Made by a program: the position numbers and the translations under genes. Shown piece by piece: positions 52,207-60,832 of a stretch of DNA of 64,000 bases. The stretch is taken from contig NZ_JAGKJI010000010.1 of assembly GCF_020329485.1 (NCBI RefSeq), positions 1-64,000 of the forward strand. The letters are read 5' to 3'. This stretch comes from Bradyrhizobium cenepequi. Its GTDB lineage: Bacteria; Pseudomonadota; Alphaproteobacteria; Rhizobiales; Xanthobacteraceae. The notes beneath the pieces were generated by a model that was not told the origin of the DNA, ran no database searches, and worked only from the letters and a program-made list of their open reading frames with translations. Numbering within the stretch: position 1 is the first letter of the stretch; each line of letters opens with the position of its first letter.

Positions 52207-52725
52207 TCATAGTAAAGAGTCGACAGTCCATCGATTCGAGCCGGCGAGACCCAGAAATAGGGCGCAGCACATCGCAGTGAATACAGAGTAGTCGAATGGC
52301 GACTTGATCCCAAACGAGATCGCCATGGCTGAACCGAATAGGAAGAGCAAGCCCGCGCTGCCGAAAGCCGCCCACCGCAGCGCGAGTCCGAGTACCAGCG
52401 TAACGCCAAATAGGAGCTCCAGCACCGTCGCGGCTGTGCCGAGAAAGGGTATCATCCATGCTGGTGCGAACGCATTTACCTTGGCCGCGTAGCCCAAAAA
52501 TCGCTCGAATGTTCCCCAGGAAACTCCGCGCTCGCCTGGATTGCCGTAGAACCCGAGCCGGTCGCTGACCGACAACAGGAACGAGACTCCCAGTGTCGCG
52601 CGGCTTCCCAGCGAAAGAAGATCGAGGGCAAGAGAAGCTCGTTGCTCCGCGGATTGCAGCTTGAGGATGGGTTGGCCACGCGAAGTGCGCAGGACGCCGC
52701 GAAGCGTTTCGGTTGTTGCCATCAT
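52207..52725 (-). CDS. DoxX family membrane protein
   Basis: 172 residues from ATG 52725 (or 52722). After a 35-residue soluble N-terminus come four transmembrane helices: LGSRATLGVSFLLSVSDRLG, WMIPFLGTAATVLELLFGVT, LVLGLALRWAAFGSAGLLFL and YSVFTAMCCALFLGLAG. The motif SDRLGFYGNPGERGVSWGTF is a DoxX/YphA feature. DoxX-like proteins are linked to thiosulfate:quinone activity or redox stress; no specific role is assigned. Monocistronic. Confidence 0.85.
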   Translation of the reverse strand: MMATTETLRGVLRTSRGQPILKLQSAEQRASLALDLLSLGSRATLGVSFLLSVSDRLGFYGNPGERGVSWGTFERFLGYAAKVNAFAPAWMIPFLGTAATVLELLFGVTLVLGLALRWAAFGSAGLLFLFGSAMAISFGIKSPFDYSVFTAMCCALFLGLAGSNRWTVDSLL

Positions 52726-53131
52726 GGCGCAATCCTACGGTTGGGGCACGAACCTTGGGAGCGACACGGCGACAGCCAGGCCGACGGCTCGATAGTTTCA
52801 TGGAGGCCTCTTTTGCTGCTCGCGCGGCACGGCGCAACGGCTTCAATCCCTGTCGAGGCGGCCGCGCGTGTTCGGCCTGCCCAGCCGACCTCAGCATCGG
52901 ACGCCGCCGGGAAATTAGAAATTCCCTTTGGGCATGCATCTGATAGGCGTGAGTATCTTCGTCCAAAGCGCTGTGCCCGCGCCGACGTCCGTCTGTCTGC
53001 GATCAGCCGTCGAGGAGTGCGCCGTACTCGGGGCGTCGGGCCGCGTAGAAAGACATGAAAGGGCACAACGATTCATCGTGCACACGCCGTGAGGCTGCGC
53101 CCGCCGCTGGCCAGAGACACCGCAGTCGCCG
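52726..53131. other. No gene recognised
   Basis: 405 bp between the DoxX start and the msrA stop; frames are Arg-rich and unconvincing. Confidence 0.45.
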
Positions 53132-53644
53132 TCAGGCGGCGTTCCTCCGCGGCAACTTCCACTCCGGGCGAACGAAGTGGCAGGTGTAGCCGTTCGGATA
53201 GCGTTCCAGGTAATCCTGGTGCTCGGGCTCCGCCTCCCAGAAATCGCCGGCGGGCGAGAGCTCGGTCACGACCTTTCCCGGCCACAGCCCTGAGGCTTCG
53301 ACGTCGGCGATCGTATCTTGCGCGACGCGTTGCTGCTCCTCACTGGTGTAGAAAATCGCAGATCTGTAGCTCGCGCCGCGGTCGTTGCCCTGCCGGTGGG
53401 GAGTCGTCGGGTCGTGGATCTGGAAGAAGAACTCCAGCAGCTCGCGGAAGCTCGTCTGGCTCGGATCGAATGTGATCTCGATCGCTTCCGCGTGCGTGCC
53501 GTGGTTGCGGTAGGTGGCGTTCTTGACGTCGCCGCCCGAGTAGCCGACCCGCGTCGAGACGACGCCGGGCAAGCGCCGCACCAGCTGCTGCATTCCCCAG
53601 AAGCAACCCCCTGCCAGGATCGCGCGCTCTGTGGTCGCTGCCAT
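53132..53644 (-). CDS. msrA: Peptide-methionine (S)-S-oxide reductase
   Basis: 170 residues from ATG 53644; AGGAGG lies seven bases upstream and overlaps the end of msrB, so this ATG is preferred to TTG 53650. Catalytic Cys14 in AGGCFWG; other family blocks [49 protein letters not shown] and [19 protein letters not shown]. Reduces methionine-S-sulfoxide in oxidised proteins. Co-transcribed after msrB. Confidence 0.96.
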   Translation of the reverse strand: MAATTERAILAGGCFWGMQQLVRRLPGVVSTRVGYSGGDVKNATYRNHGTHAEAIEITFDPSQTSFRELLEFFFQIHDPTTPHRQGNDRGASYRSAIFYTSEEQQRVAQDTIADVEASGLWPGKVVTELSPAGDFWEAEPEHQDYLERYPNGYTCHFVRPEWKLPRRNAA

Positions 53645-53646
53645 TG

Positions 53647-54099
53647 TCAAACCTCCTGCTTTGAGAAGAGCTTTGAGTACTCGCCGTACCCCTCGCCCTC
53701 CAATTGGTCGCGGTGGATGAACCTCAAGGAGGCCGAGTTCATGCAGTACCTCAACCCGCCCTTGTCGCGCGGCCCGTCCGGGAAGACGTGGCCAAGGTGG
53801 CTGTCGCCGTGCTTGGAGCGGACCTCGGTCCGTGTCATGCCGTGCGAGCTGTCCACGTTCTCGACGACGTTCGCGGCCTCGAGGGGCCGCGTGAAACTCG
53901 GCCAGCCCGTGCCGCTGTCGAACTTGTCGAACGACGCGAAGAGCGGCTCGCCGGAAACCACGTCGACGTAGAGGCCAGGCTCCTTGTTGTCCCAGTATTC
54001 GTTGGCAAAGGGGCGCTCGGTTCCGTCAGTCTGCGTGACGCGGTACTGCTCGGGAGTCAACTTCGAGACCGCTTCTGGGTTTTTGCTGTAGGTCGGCAT
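53647..54099 (-). CDS. msrB: Peptide-methionine (R)-S-oxide reductase
   Basis: 150 residues from ATG 54099 (AAGGAG seven bases upstream; the frame is open to 54276 without support). Blocks: [53 protein letters not shown], and catalytic Cys119 in [11 protein letters not shown]. The zinc CxxC pair found in many MsrB proteins is absent (SGEPLF in place of CGxPLF), so this is the zinc-free type. Pairs with msrA for the R and S isomers; stop and msrA start nearly touch. Confidence 0.96.
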   Translation of the reverse strand: MPTYSKNPEAVSKLTPEQYRVTQTDGTERPFANEYWDNKEPGLYVDVVSGEPLFASFDKFDSGTGWPSFTRPLEAANVVENVDSSHGMTRTEVRSKHGDSHLGHVFPDGPRDKGGLRYCMNSASLRFIHRDQLEGEGYGEYSKLFSKQEV

Positions 54100-54214
54100 T
54101 CGCGGTACTCCTTTTTGTTCTGCATTGAAGATAGGCACTGGGTCGTCGACCGTCCAATTACCTCCGGCTATCGAAACGATGCTATCGACGCAGGGCGCAC
54201 GGCAAGAATCACTG

Positions 54215-54605
54215 CTTTGGCGGGCTTGGTCGGGGTGATTTCGTCCTCGATGTGCTTGTTCCGCAGGCCTGGCCATGCTTGCGGCCTTGTTGAAGACGGT
54301 GGTGGCAATCGCAGTAGCATTGCTCTCGGCCCGCTTAATCGTCCGCCACTCTTCGCCATCCTCTCACGGCACGGTGGGGAGGAGGTCTTCACCGCTACAG
54401 CGCTGCTGATCGCGCTCGCTGCCGGCTCGTCAGCTGCCATGGTCGGACTGTCAATGACGCTCGGCGCGTTTCTGGGCGGTATACACGGTGGCGGAGAGTC
54501 CGTTCAAGGCGAGCGTGCGCTCGGAAATCGGGCCTTTCCGCGATCTCCCGGTTAGCTTCTTTTTCCTCTCGGTCGGCGCTTCGCGGGCGCTACCCTCGCA
54601 GCTTA
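54215..54605 (+). pseudogene. KefB/KefC-type cation/proton antiporter fragment
   Basis: Pieces in order: [20 protein letters not shown] in one frame; [40 protein letters not shown] and LGAFLGG in another; AESPFKASVRSEIGPFRDLP and VSFFFLSVGAS in a third. These follow the end of the membrane domain of Kef-type antiporters (GLSxxLGAFLAG, ES-x-F-x-x-x-I-x-PFRxLLLGLFFxxVG). Two frameshifts; both the N-terminal helices and the TrkA-N domain are missing. Confidence 0.65.
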
Positions 54606-54791
54606 AACCGGAGGCGGCCGCAGAACCCGAATGAGCGCTTTCGGATAAAGCTGGATCCTATCGAGCGCCGCGCGGCTAACCGGCGCGATGACCCAAAAAC
54701 AAAGGTGTCCCGCCAGCGCTATATCCTTCCTTTAAAACTGTGTTCGGCCGCTATCTCATACGTTCGGCAAAGAACTGCGGAACAGCGGGCA

Positions 54792-54959
54792 TCACAGACG
54801 AACGCGAATGATCGTCTTCCCCGCTCGGTCGGATTGAAAGCGGCGACGGCATCGTCGAGCGTCGCGATGTTGCCGATGTTCGTCCGCAGTCGTCCGTCAC
54901 GAACGCGCTGAACGATCTCACCCAGTTGGGCGCGACCGGATAGGAGAACAAAGTCGATC
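54792..54959 (-). pseudogene. Zinc-type alcohol dehydrogenase/quinone oxidoreductase C-terminus
   Basis: Minus strand: SGRAQLGEIVQRVRDGRLRT, NIGNIATLDDAVAAFNPTER, then after a one-base shift GKTIIRVRL and TGA (54792). This is the standard end of MDR-type oxidoreductases (LDDAVxAF...GKTIIRV). Fused on its 5' side to a GST N-terminal fragment. Confidence 0.65.
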
Positions 54960-55112
54960 GTCAGGCCGCGCGTCGGTCGGCCCATCCAGGGCGTAGATTG
55001 CGGGTATCTTGCCGTTGGGGTTGAGCGCGAGAAAGGCCGGTTCGTGGCTTTCGTCAGCCAGGATGTCGATCCGGTGCGGCTCGTAGGCGAGGCCCGTTTC
55101 CTCAAGGCATGA
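54960..55112 (-). pseudogene. Glutathione S-transferase N-terminal fragment
   Basis: The minus-strand frame reads CLEETGLAYEPHRIDILADE, SHEPAFLALNPNGKIPAI, the thioredoxin-like domain of GST with the cis-Pro substrate segment NGKIPAI. After IYALDGPT it changes into the ADH remnant. The C-terminal GST piece at 50970-51431 begins slightly later in the fold (TESEAIID), so the two could once have been one gene, but this is not shown. Confidence 0.6.
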
Positions 55113-55204
55113 TGCCGACCCTCACCCAATTGGGCGTCCGGGCGGAAAAGAGTAGCGGCCGATCGGGGTACTGCGCTGGCCAGCGCGTGAAAATTGGATG
55201 ATCG

Positions 55205-55437
55205 CGCCGCGTGACCCTTCTCACCGGCAAGACTGTCGTTCGCATCCTCGTCGAGAACAAGCGGGCTCTCGGCGTCGAACTGATCGACAAAGGCCTCGAG
55301 ACGATCATGGCCGGCGAGGTAGCGCTGTCGGCCAGCACCGTCCATAGCCCCGCGATCCTAATGCGCTCGGGCATTGGGCTGGCCGAGCAGCTGCGCCAGC
55401 GCGGTATCGCGGTGATCGTCGACGCCAGGCCAAAGAG
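55205..55437 (+). pseudogene. GMC oxidoreductase internal fragment
   Basis: LLTGKTVVRILVENKRALGV, ELIDKGLETIMAGEVALSAS, TVHSPAILMRSGIGLAEQLR, QRGIAVIVDARP. This is the GMC family signature 2 region (G-E/A-V-x-L-S-A-G-A-x-x-S-P-x-I-L-M-x-S-G-I-G). FAD-binding N-terminus and catalytic C-terminus are absent. Gene fragment only. Confidence 0.75.
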
Positions 55438-55474
55438 TAGCGCCATCGTCGACAGCTGTCGTAGCGCACATATG

Positions 55475-55792
55475 TCAGGGGCGCTGTCGCACCGCCGTCC
55501 CAAGATTATTGTCGACCAGGTACCGCCAGAGTCCATCCGCGCCGCGGCTCACGATGTCGCTTGCCGAGCCTCCAAGGTGCACGTGCTTGCCGTCGGGACC
55601 TGTGCCATCAATTGACCAGTCCAGCACGATCTGGGCGATATCGTCGGCGACGAATACATGGCGCGCCTTGGCCTCCAGCGGCAGGCCGAGGCCGAGATCG
55701 CGCTCGAGTTCGGCGGCGATCTCGGTGTGATCAGTGATGGTTCGCCCGTCTTTCGCGATGAACACGGCTTCCGGAGTATATAAGTCCATCAT
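55475..55792 (-). CDS. SnoaL/NTF2-like protein, probably 5'-frameshifted
   Basis: 105 residues from ATG 55792: MMDLYTPEAVFIAKDGRTIT, HTEIAAELERDLGLGLPLEA, RHVFVADDIAQIVLDWSIDG, TGPDGKHVHLGGSASDIVSR, DGLWRYLVDNN. This is the cone-shaped NTF2/SnoaL fold. The frame continues upstream as LNLKAFVASLLERFNSGKVS, the expected first helix, but without a start; ATG 55880 (MSESYSFPT) in the next frame looks like the ancestral start. One indel near 55855 probably inactivated the N-terminus. Relatives include polyketide cyclase-like and ketosteroid isomerase-like proteins; substrate unknown. Confidence 0.6.
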   Translation of the reverse strand: MMDLYTPEAVFIAKDGRTITDHTEIAAELERDLGLGLPLEAKARHVFVADDIAQIVLDWSIDGTGPDGKHVHLGGSASDIVSRGADGLWRYLVDNNLGTAVRQRP

Positions 55793-56060
55793 CGAGCTGA
55801 CCTTGCCGGAGTTAAATCGCTCAAGCAGCGACGCGACAAATGCCTTCAGGTTCAGTAGGGAATGAATAGGACTCGGACATCAAGGGTCTCGTCTTCGTGT
55901 TGGTTGAACTGCGATGCGGTGATGATACGCACGTTGTGCCAGTTATTGATCGTAGTGCCGGACGAACTTTTCCAATAGCCGATGCGTATAGTTTTCATCG
56001 CGACGGGGAATGGCGCGGTGCCAGTCCTCAATCCATTCGTAAATCGAGGCGAGTTGCACA

Positions 56061-56175
56061 GGCCGCTATGGCGTCACGCCGCGCGGCGAGCGGCAATAAC
56101 GATCGTCTATCGACTCTATGGCCAGAGGTAATTTCCCTCGCTGGCGTCGCAAGGTCACTCTCCAAAAGCATGGTC
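56061..56175 (+). repeat. Dispersed leader-like repeat, copy 3
   Basis: GCGGCAATAACGATCGTCTA, TCGACTCTATGGCCAGAGGT, AATTTCCCTCGCTGGCGTCG, CAAGGTCACTCTCCAAAAGC. It shares CTCCAAAAGCAT with copy 1 beyond the part shared with copy 2. Ends 69 bp before ridA, same orientation. Confidence 0.8.
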
Positions 56176-56243
56176 CAATCGTCACCCCGGTTGATTACGG
56201 CTAGCTCGGACAGCCGGGCCAGCCCACGCAGGAGGATTAAGAC

Positions 56244-56717
56244 ATGGCGAACGCAACAGCAGCGAATTCTAAAGAGGCCGTCTATTTCAGTGTACCGTGG
56301 GAAGATGCCTACGGATATGCACAGGCGATCAAGGCTGGTGATACTATCTATATCTCCGGCCAACTCAGCCACGATGAAAAGGGGAACCTGATCGCGCCCG
56401 CGGCCCTCGAACCATCCGGTAAGCCGGCCAACTTCTCGATGATGGAGCATCAGATGCGGGCGACCTACGCCAACGCCGTCAAGCTTTTGGCTCGCTTCGG
56501 AGCGACGCTGGACAACGTCGTAGAGGAAACGCTTTACGTCCTCGACGTGGATGCGGCATTTGCTGCTGCTGGCAAAGTGCGTAAAGACGCCTATGCGACA
56601 GAACGGCCCCAGTGCGCCAGCAATCTGATCGGCGTAACAAGGCTGGCTTTTCCCGAACAGCTCATCGAGATCACCTTCAAGGCTGTGCTCGCTGGAACAG
56701 AATCAAGCCGGAGTTGA
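56244..56717 (+). CDS. RidA/YjgF family protein
   Basis: 157 residues from ATG 56244 with CAGGAGG. AVYFSVPWEDAYGYAQAIKA, GDTIYISGQLSHDEKGNLIA, MMEHQMRATYANAVKLLARF, GATLDNVVEETLYVLDVDAA and ECxS-like PQCASNLIGVTRLAFPEQLI, EITFKAVL. RidA proteins deaminate reactive enamine/imine intermediates; the Arg in the usual R-P-x-x-S segment is replaced by PQCAS, so activity may differ (Rid2-7-like subgroup). Preceded by repeat copy 3, which probably supplies promoter or leader. Confidence 0.87.
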   Translation: MANATAANSKEAVYFSVPWEDAYGYAQAIKAGDTIYISGQLSHDEKGNLIAPAALEPSGKPANFSMMEHQMRATYANAVKLLARFGATLDNVVEETLYVLDVDAAFAAAGKVRKDAYATERPQCASNLIGVTRLAFPEQLIEITFKAVLAGTESSRS

Positions 56718-56789
56718 TATCCGATATAGCCCTAGGACCCATGTCGCACCGCACGACCTGACAAGTTTCACCATGACGTTTGCAGCCTC

Positions 56790-57041
56790 GAATGGCGGCG
56801 TGGCGTCACCAGGGTGCCGACCGCCAGCATCGCACGGCTGCCGATGCGCTGCGCAAGACCTCCGGCCGTGCGTGACCCACTGCGATGCGTCGAACCCAGC
56901 GCCCAGTTCTGACTGCACCTTCGGAAGCGCGAGGTTGACGACGGAGCTGTCGATGAACCCGAGGCTGGACCCGAGTATGGACGTGGGCAGCACCCAGGGG
57001 GGGTCGCGTCCAAGCGGGGCGAACCGCTGATGGCGTCTCAC
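56790..57041 (-). pseudogene. MFS (EmrB/QacA-type) transporter N-terminal fragment
   Basis: Minus strand: DPPWVLPTSILGSSLGFIDS, SVVNLALPKVQSELGAGFDA, SQWV, then in another frame GGLAQRIGSRAMLAVGTLV. This is the first helix with the D-x-S/T-V-V-N-x-A-L-P motif and the loop after helix 2 of drug-resistance MFS proteins; helix 2 is deleted and the remaining twelve or so helices are missing. Confidence 0.7.
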
Positions 57042-57149
57042 AGGGTGCCTTCTGGAAGCCTACCAACCCGATCCTCCTCGCGCCGATGCGCCCAACCTAC
57101 CGCAGTCCCAGACTGCGAGGTCTTGGCGCTAGATGACGGGACCTTCCAG

Positions 57150-57884
57150 CTAGGACGTGGAAGCGGCCTGGCGCAGCGAGGCCAAGATTTGCGCCGGCTC
57201 CTCCCGTATCGTGAAGTCGGGCTCGACGAACGCGCTGCGGATCCGGCCTTCTGTGTCGATCACGTAGGTCGCGGGAGTGGGCAGCATCCAGACCGGTGAC
57301 CCGTGGCGGGTGCCGAGGTCGAAGCCTAGCCCGGAATAGTGCGCTTTGGTCTCGTAAGGCACCCGGAACAGTATGCCATACGACATGGCAACGCCGTAGT
57401 CGACGTCCGAGAGCACCTTCAGGTCCAAGCCCAGGCTCCGCTTGAGCTGCCGCGGGAAGTCCCTCGTCTCGGGTGTCACGACTGCGAGGGTCGCGCCGAC
57501 GCGCTCGAACTCATCCTTCGCGGCCTGGAGGGCGCAGAGCTCAGCGGTGCAGAACGGACACCAGCCGCCTCGGAAGAAACTCAGGACGAGGGGTCCGTTG
57601 CGGCGCAGCTGTTCGGAGGAGTGGAGACGGCCGTCAGCGTCTGGCAGGAGAAAGTCCGGCGCGGTGTCTCCGACCTTCAACGCGTGCGATGCCACGTCTG
57701 TATCGCGCAGCCAGCCCACGAGGTGGTTGTATGACTCCCAGTCCGCCGCGCTGAACGTCGTCAACAGCTCGGTGCGAATCTGGGCGAGTGTCTTGTCGGT
57801 CTGGTTTGGCATCGGTGGGGCGTCGTCAGGCTGCGGATCGATTGGCTGGAAGCGGTTGGCCGCCGGCGTGCGTGTCGTGGTCAT
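57150..57884 (-). CDS. AhpC/TSA-type peroxiredoxin-like protein
   Basis: 244 residues from ATG 57884, which overlaps the LysR stop (ATGA). N-terminal helices (KTLAQIRTELLTTFSAADWE) precede the core: KVGDTAPDFLLPDADGRLHS, FFRGGWCPFCTAELCALQAA with Cys109-x-x-Cys112, AVVTPETRDFPRQLKRSLGL, SDVDYGVAMSYGILFRVP and the end GSPVWMLPTPATYVIDTEGR. Thiol peroxidase-like family that reduces organic or hydrogen peroxides. Downstream of and coupled to its likely LysR regulator, an unusual arrangement since LysR genes are usually divergent from targets. Intact, unlike the related gene at 58992. Confidence 0.88.
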   Translation of the reverse strand: MTTTRTPAANRFQPIDPQPDDAPPMPNQTDKTLAQIRTELLTTFSAADWESYNHLVGWLRDTDVASHALKVGDTAPDFLLPDADGRLHSSEQLRRNGPLVLSFFRGGWCPFCTAELCALQAAKDEFERVGATLAVVTPETRDFPRQLKRSLGLDLKVLSDVDYGVAMSYGILFRVPYETKAHYSGLGFDLGTRHGSPVWMLPTPATYVIDTEGRIRSAFVEPDFTIREEPAQILASLRQAASTS

Positions 57885-58816
57885 GCGGGCGCGCTCGCCA
57901 CCCCCGGGAGCCTTGCGTGCGGCATGCCCCTGTGGGGGACTTCGAACGACCAGTCGCGAAGCCGCGCGACCTTGACGAAAGCGTCCAGCGCCGGCGAGTA
58001 GCGGCGCCCCTGCACAGCCAGCAATCGCACCTCCCGAGAAACCGAATCGCCTTCGAGTGGAATGGTCTTGAGCGTCGGAAGGCGCGGCATGTGCTCGGGC
58101 GCGAGTATCACGCCGAAGCCAGCGGCGGCCATGTGCTGCAGGTGCAAGTCGTGACCGCTGCAGTGGCCGAGGTGGGGCGGTTCCTCGGGAAAATACGACC
58201 GTTGGATCTTCGCGGCGATGTCGCATCCGGCGCGTTCCAGCAACACGGTCTCGCGAAGGTCGTCGATGCCGATCGAGGGACGGTTTGCAAGCTGGTGTGT
58301 CGGCGCGAGAACCGCGACGTAGCGCTCCTCGAACAGCGACCAGTCGTCGATGCGGGGGGGGATGTCCTGCACGTCCCCGACCATTGCGGCGTTGATCTCC
58401 CCCTCGAGCAAGAGGTCGACGAGCTTCTCCGCTGCGCCCTCGCGCAGCTCGACGTGAAGTCCAGGGACGAACTTTGCGATCTCCGCGATCGGATCGAGAA
58501 CGAGCGACGCCGAGATGGAGGGGGCGAGGCCGATCTTCAGTGGCGCGACCTCCTTGCGTTGGAACTCTTGCGCTCTGCGACGCACCGCCTCTGCCGAGAC
58601 CAGTGTGCGCTCCAGCATCGGAAGGACTTCCTTCCCAAGGTCGGTGAGCTGCGTCAGCTGGCGCTCGCGGTAGATCAACTGGCCGCCGAGCTCCTGCTCG
58701 AGCTTCTGCACCCCCTTGGTCAGGGCGGGCTGCGTGACATTGCACTGCTCGGCTGCGCGGGTGAAGTTGAGTGTGGACGCGACGGCGAGGAAGTAGCGAA
58801 CTTGATGAAGCTCCAT
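57881..58816 (-). CDS. LysR-family regulator coupled to the peroxiredoxin-like gene
   Basis: 311 residues from ATG 58816 (MELHQVRYFLAVASTLNFTR); the frame is open to 58912 but this is the family start. Winged HTH with RAAEQCNVTQPALTKGVQKL and EQELGGQLIYRERQLTQLTD. The effector domain ends GFGVILAPEHMPRLPTL, GRRYSPALDAFVKVARLRDW. Stop overlaps the next start (ATGA), so regulator and peroxiredoxin are translationally coupled. A decayed tail of a close relative lies at 19320-19692. Probably senses peroxide or thiol stress like OxyR-type LysRs; inferred from context. Confidence 0.9.
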   Translation of the reverse strand: MELHQVRYFLAVASTLNFTRAAEQCNVTQPALTKGVQKLEQELGGQLIYRERQLTQLTDLGKEVLPMLERTLVSAEAVRRRAQEFQRKEVAPLKIGLAPSISASLVLDPIAEIAKFVPGLHVELREGAAEKLVDLLLEGEINAAMVGDVQDIPPRIDDWSLFEERYVAVLAPTHQLANRPSIGIDDLRETVLLERAGCDIAAKIQRSYFPEEPPHLGHCSGHDLHLQHMAAAGFGVILAPEHMPRLPTLKTIPLEGDSVSREVRLLAVQGRRYSPALDAFVKVARLRDWSFEVPHRGMPHARLPGVASAPA

Positions 58817-58991
58817 GGGTTGTTCTCCGTCAAGGTGCGACTGTCTATACTGACGAGCCTTTGCACTCGACGACGTGACGGGGCACGTCGCAATCATGGC
58901 GCATAGATGCAACTTGCATGCACACGTTGGAACGGCCCGGTCTATTGGTTTGGACGCACGGACACGCTTTCTGGAGCCTCTGAGAGCCGGG

Positions 58992-59740
58992 CTAATGCGC
59001 GGCGAGGTGGGCGAGGACCGGGATCAGTTCGGAGGGGTCGCCGCGCCGCGTATAGTCGACGCTGATGTCTGCGTGCTCGATGGTCCCGCCGGGCGCCACG
59101 ACGTACCGGCCCGGCATGGTCAACATCCAGCTCGGATCGCCGTTGAAGGCCGCGAGATCGGCCCCGCAGCCCTCCTCGACGGCACACAGTTCGTCGGAGA
59201 CCTTCCAGCGCAGGCCGAAAGCGTGCGCGACGCTGCCTCCCGCGTCGACCAGGCTCGCGAACGAAAGCCTATTGCGCCTCTGCGTCTCCAGGCTGTTATC
59301 AGGCGTCTGCTGCGAGACGGCGACCAGCGAGGCACCGAGGCTGCGTATGTCGTGCGCGGCGGCCTCGATCGCGCGGAGCTCGTGGTTGCAGTAGCGGCAC
59401 CACCGTCCCCTGTAGGACAAGAGGACGATCGGGCCGCGACGCAGCGCCTCGCGCGACGAAAGGCCCGGCGATGGCCGTCACGCAGCCGGAAGACGGGGGC
59501 TTGCTCCCCGGCGTGCGCGGCCCACTCGGCCAACCCGGATGTGGCAAGCGCTTCCACCGCCCGCTGTCGAACCAGCGTCACTTTCGACGGGATCTTGGCG
59601 AGACACTCGGCTTTCAGGGTGTCTTGTCTTGGAGTAACGTTTTCGGCCCGTCGCGCGCGGCCCAGTTTGCCGCCAGGATAATCGCTGGTCGAGTGCGGCT
59701 CCGGTAGTCTTGCCGCGCGAGTTTGAGTTATTTTTGTCAT
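58992..59740 (-). pseudogene. AhpC/TSA-type peroxiredoxin-like gene, frameshifted
   Basis: The upstream frame (from about 59740) gives RQDTLKAECLAKIPSKVTLV, RQRAVEALATSGLAEWAAHA, GEQAPVFRLRDGH. At about 59455 the frame must change to read REALRRGPIVLLSYRGRWCR, YCNHELRAIEAAAHDIRSLG, SFASLVDAGGSVAHAFGLRW, DPSWMLTMPGRYVVAPGGTI. The motif W-C-R-Y-C is intact. A single indel separates two well-conserved halves, so either recent inactivation or a sequencing error. It lies between two LysR genes, like its intact relative at 57150. Confidence 0.78.
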
Positions 59741-59769
59741 GCATGAGTGATCGCCCGCGAGTGAGGTGG

Positions 59770-60717
59770 CTACTTCTTCTTTTCGGCGCTGGTCTTTGGC
59801 GCAGAGAGCTTGGCCAAGTCGGCCGCCAGTGACTTGCGCAGCCGAGACGCGGCGAACTCCGTGAAGCGCCGCAGCTTGAGGGGCGGGATCGCCTGTCCCG
59901 CGTGCATCAGGTGCACCGGGATCGGGACGGGCTCATAGTCCTGCAGGACGAGCCTGAGCTTCCCCGCGGCCACTGCCCGCGCGACCTGGTAGGAGAGCAC
60001 GTTCGTCACGCCGACGCCGGCGATCGCGGCGTCGATCGCGGCCTCGGCCGTGTTGACCTTCAGCCGGCAATAGGGGCGCACGCCCTTGGTCGGCTTGCCG
60101 CGCGGGTTGAAGATCCATGTCATCCCCGAAGCTAGGGTGGTGAACGTGACGCACATGTGGTCGGCGAGGTCGTCGGGCGTCTTCGGGACGCCGTGGGCGG
60201 CGAAGTAGTCGGGGCTGCCGCACACCACGCGCCGGATCTCGCCAACCTTCGTCGCGACGAGCGTGCTGTCGGGCAGGGTGCCGACGCGGACGGCCAGGTC
60301 GATGCGCTCGTCGACAATGTTGATCGTGTGGTCGGAGAGCATCAGGTGAACATTGATCTGCGCGAAGCGCGCGAGGAATTCGTTCACGACCGGTACGACG
60401 TGGAGGCGTCCGAAGACGATCGGCGCCGTCATCGCCAGCGTCCCCCGCGGGACGGTGTACTCCCCGGAGGCCTGCGACTCCGCCTCGTCGACCTCTTCCA
60501 GGATGCGCTTGCACGCGGATACGTACGCGAGCCCCGCCTCGGTCAGCGACAGTTTCCGCGTCGAGCGGACCAGCAGCTGGGTGTTGAGGTGCGCCTCCAG
60601 GTCAGCGACCTTCCGACTGATGGTCGGTAGGGGGACGCCGAGCCGCCGGCCTGCCGCGGAGAAACTGCCGGCCTCGGCCGAGGCTACCAAAATCGACATC
60701 GCTTCGAGCCGGTCCAT
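59770..60717 (-). CDS. LysR-family transcriptional regulator
   Basis: 315 residues from ATG 60717. HTH MDRLEAMSILVASAEAGSFS, AAGRRLGVPLPTISRKVADL, HLNTQLLVRSTRKLSLTEAG; effector domain GEYTVPRGTLAMTAPIVFGR, NVHLMLSDHTINIVDERIDL, AVRVGTLPDSTLVATKVGEI. CrgA/DmlR-type LysR subgroup. Lys-rich tail (SAPKTSAEKKK). Divergent from the AhpD-like gene with 115 bp between starts, the usual layout for a LysR and its target, so it probably controls 60833-61378. Confidence 0.92.
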   Translation of the reverse strand: MDRLEAMSILVASAEAGSFSAAGRRLGVPLPTISRKVADLEAHLNTQLLVRSTRKLSLTEAGLAYVSACKRILEEVDEAESQASGEYTVPRGTLAMTAPIVFGRLHVVPVVNEFLARFAQINVHLMLSDHTINIVDERIDLAVRVGTLPDSTLVATKVGEIRRVVCGSPDYFAAHGVPKTPDDLADHMCVTFTTLASGMTWIFNPRGKPTKGVRPYCRLKVNTAEAAIDAAIAGVGVTNVLSYQVARAVAAGKLRLVLQDYEPVPIPVHLMHAGQAIPPLKLRRFTEFAASRLRKSLAADLAKLSAPKTSAEKKK

Positions 60718-60832
60718 CTTCTCTCACATTCCGAGAGGCCATTTCTCACGATTACCGGATTATGCGCCCGGGCGGTAGGGGCTACGTTAACCGCGTGAAG
60801 GCCGAGCCGGCCAGAGTTCAACGGAGAAGAGA

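Noticed and set aside
51935..52966. 343-codon minus-strand open frame
   Set aside because: Overlaps the DoxX gene in another frame; only its last 31 codons (P460 fragment) have recognisable similarity.
50960..55112. The two GST fragments read as a single split gene
   Set aside because: The N- and C-terminal halves would roughly complement each other, but the junction residues do not demonstrate common origin and 3.5 kb of unrelated genes lie between.
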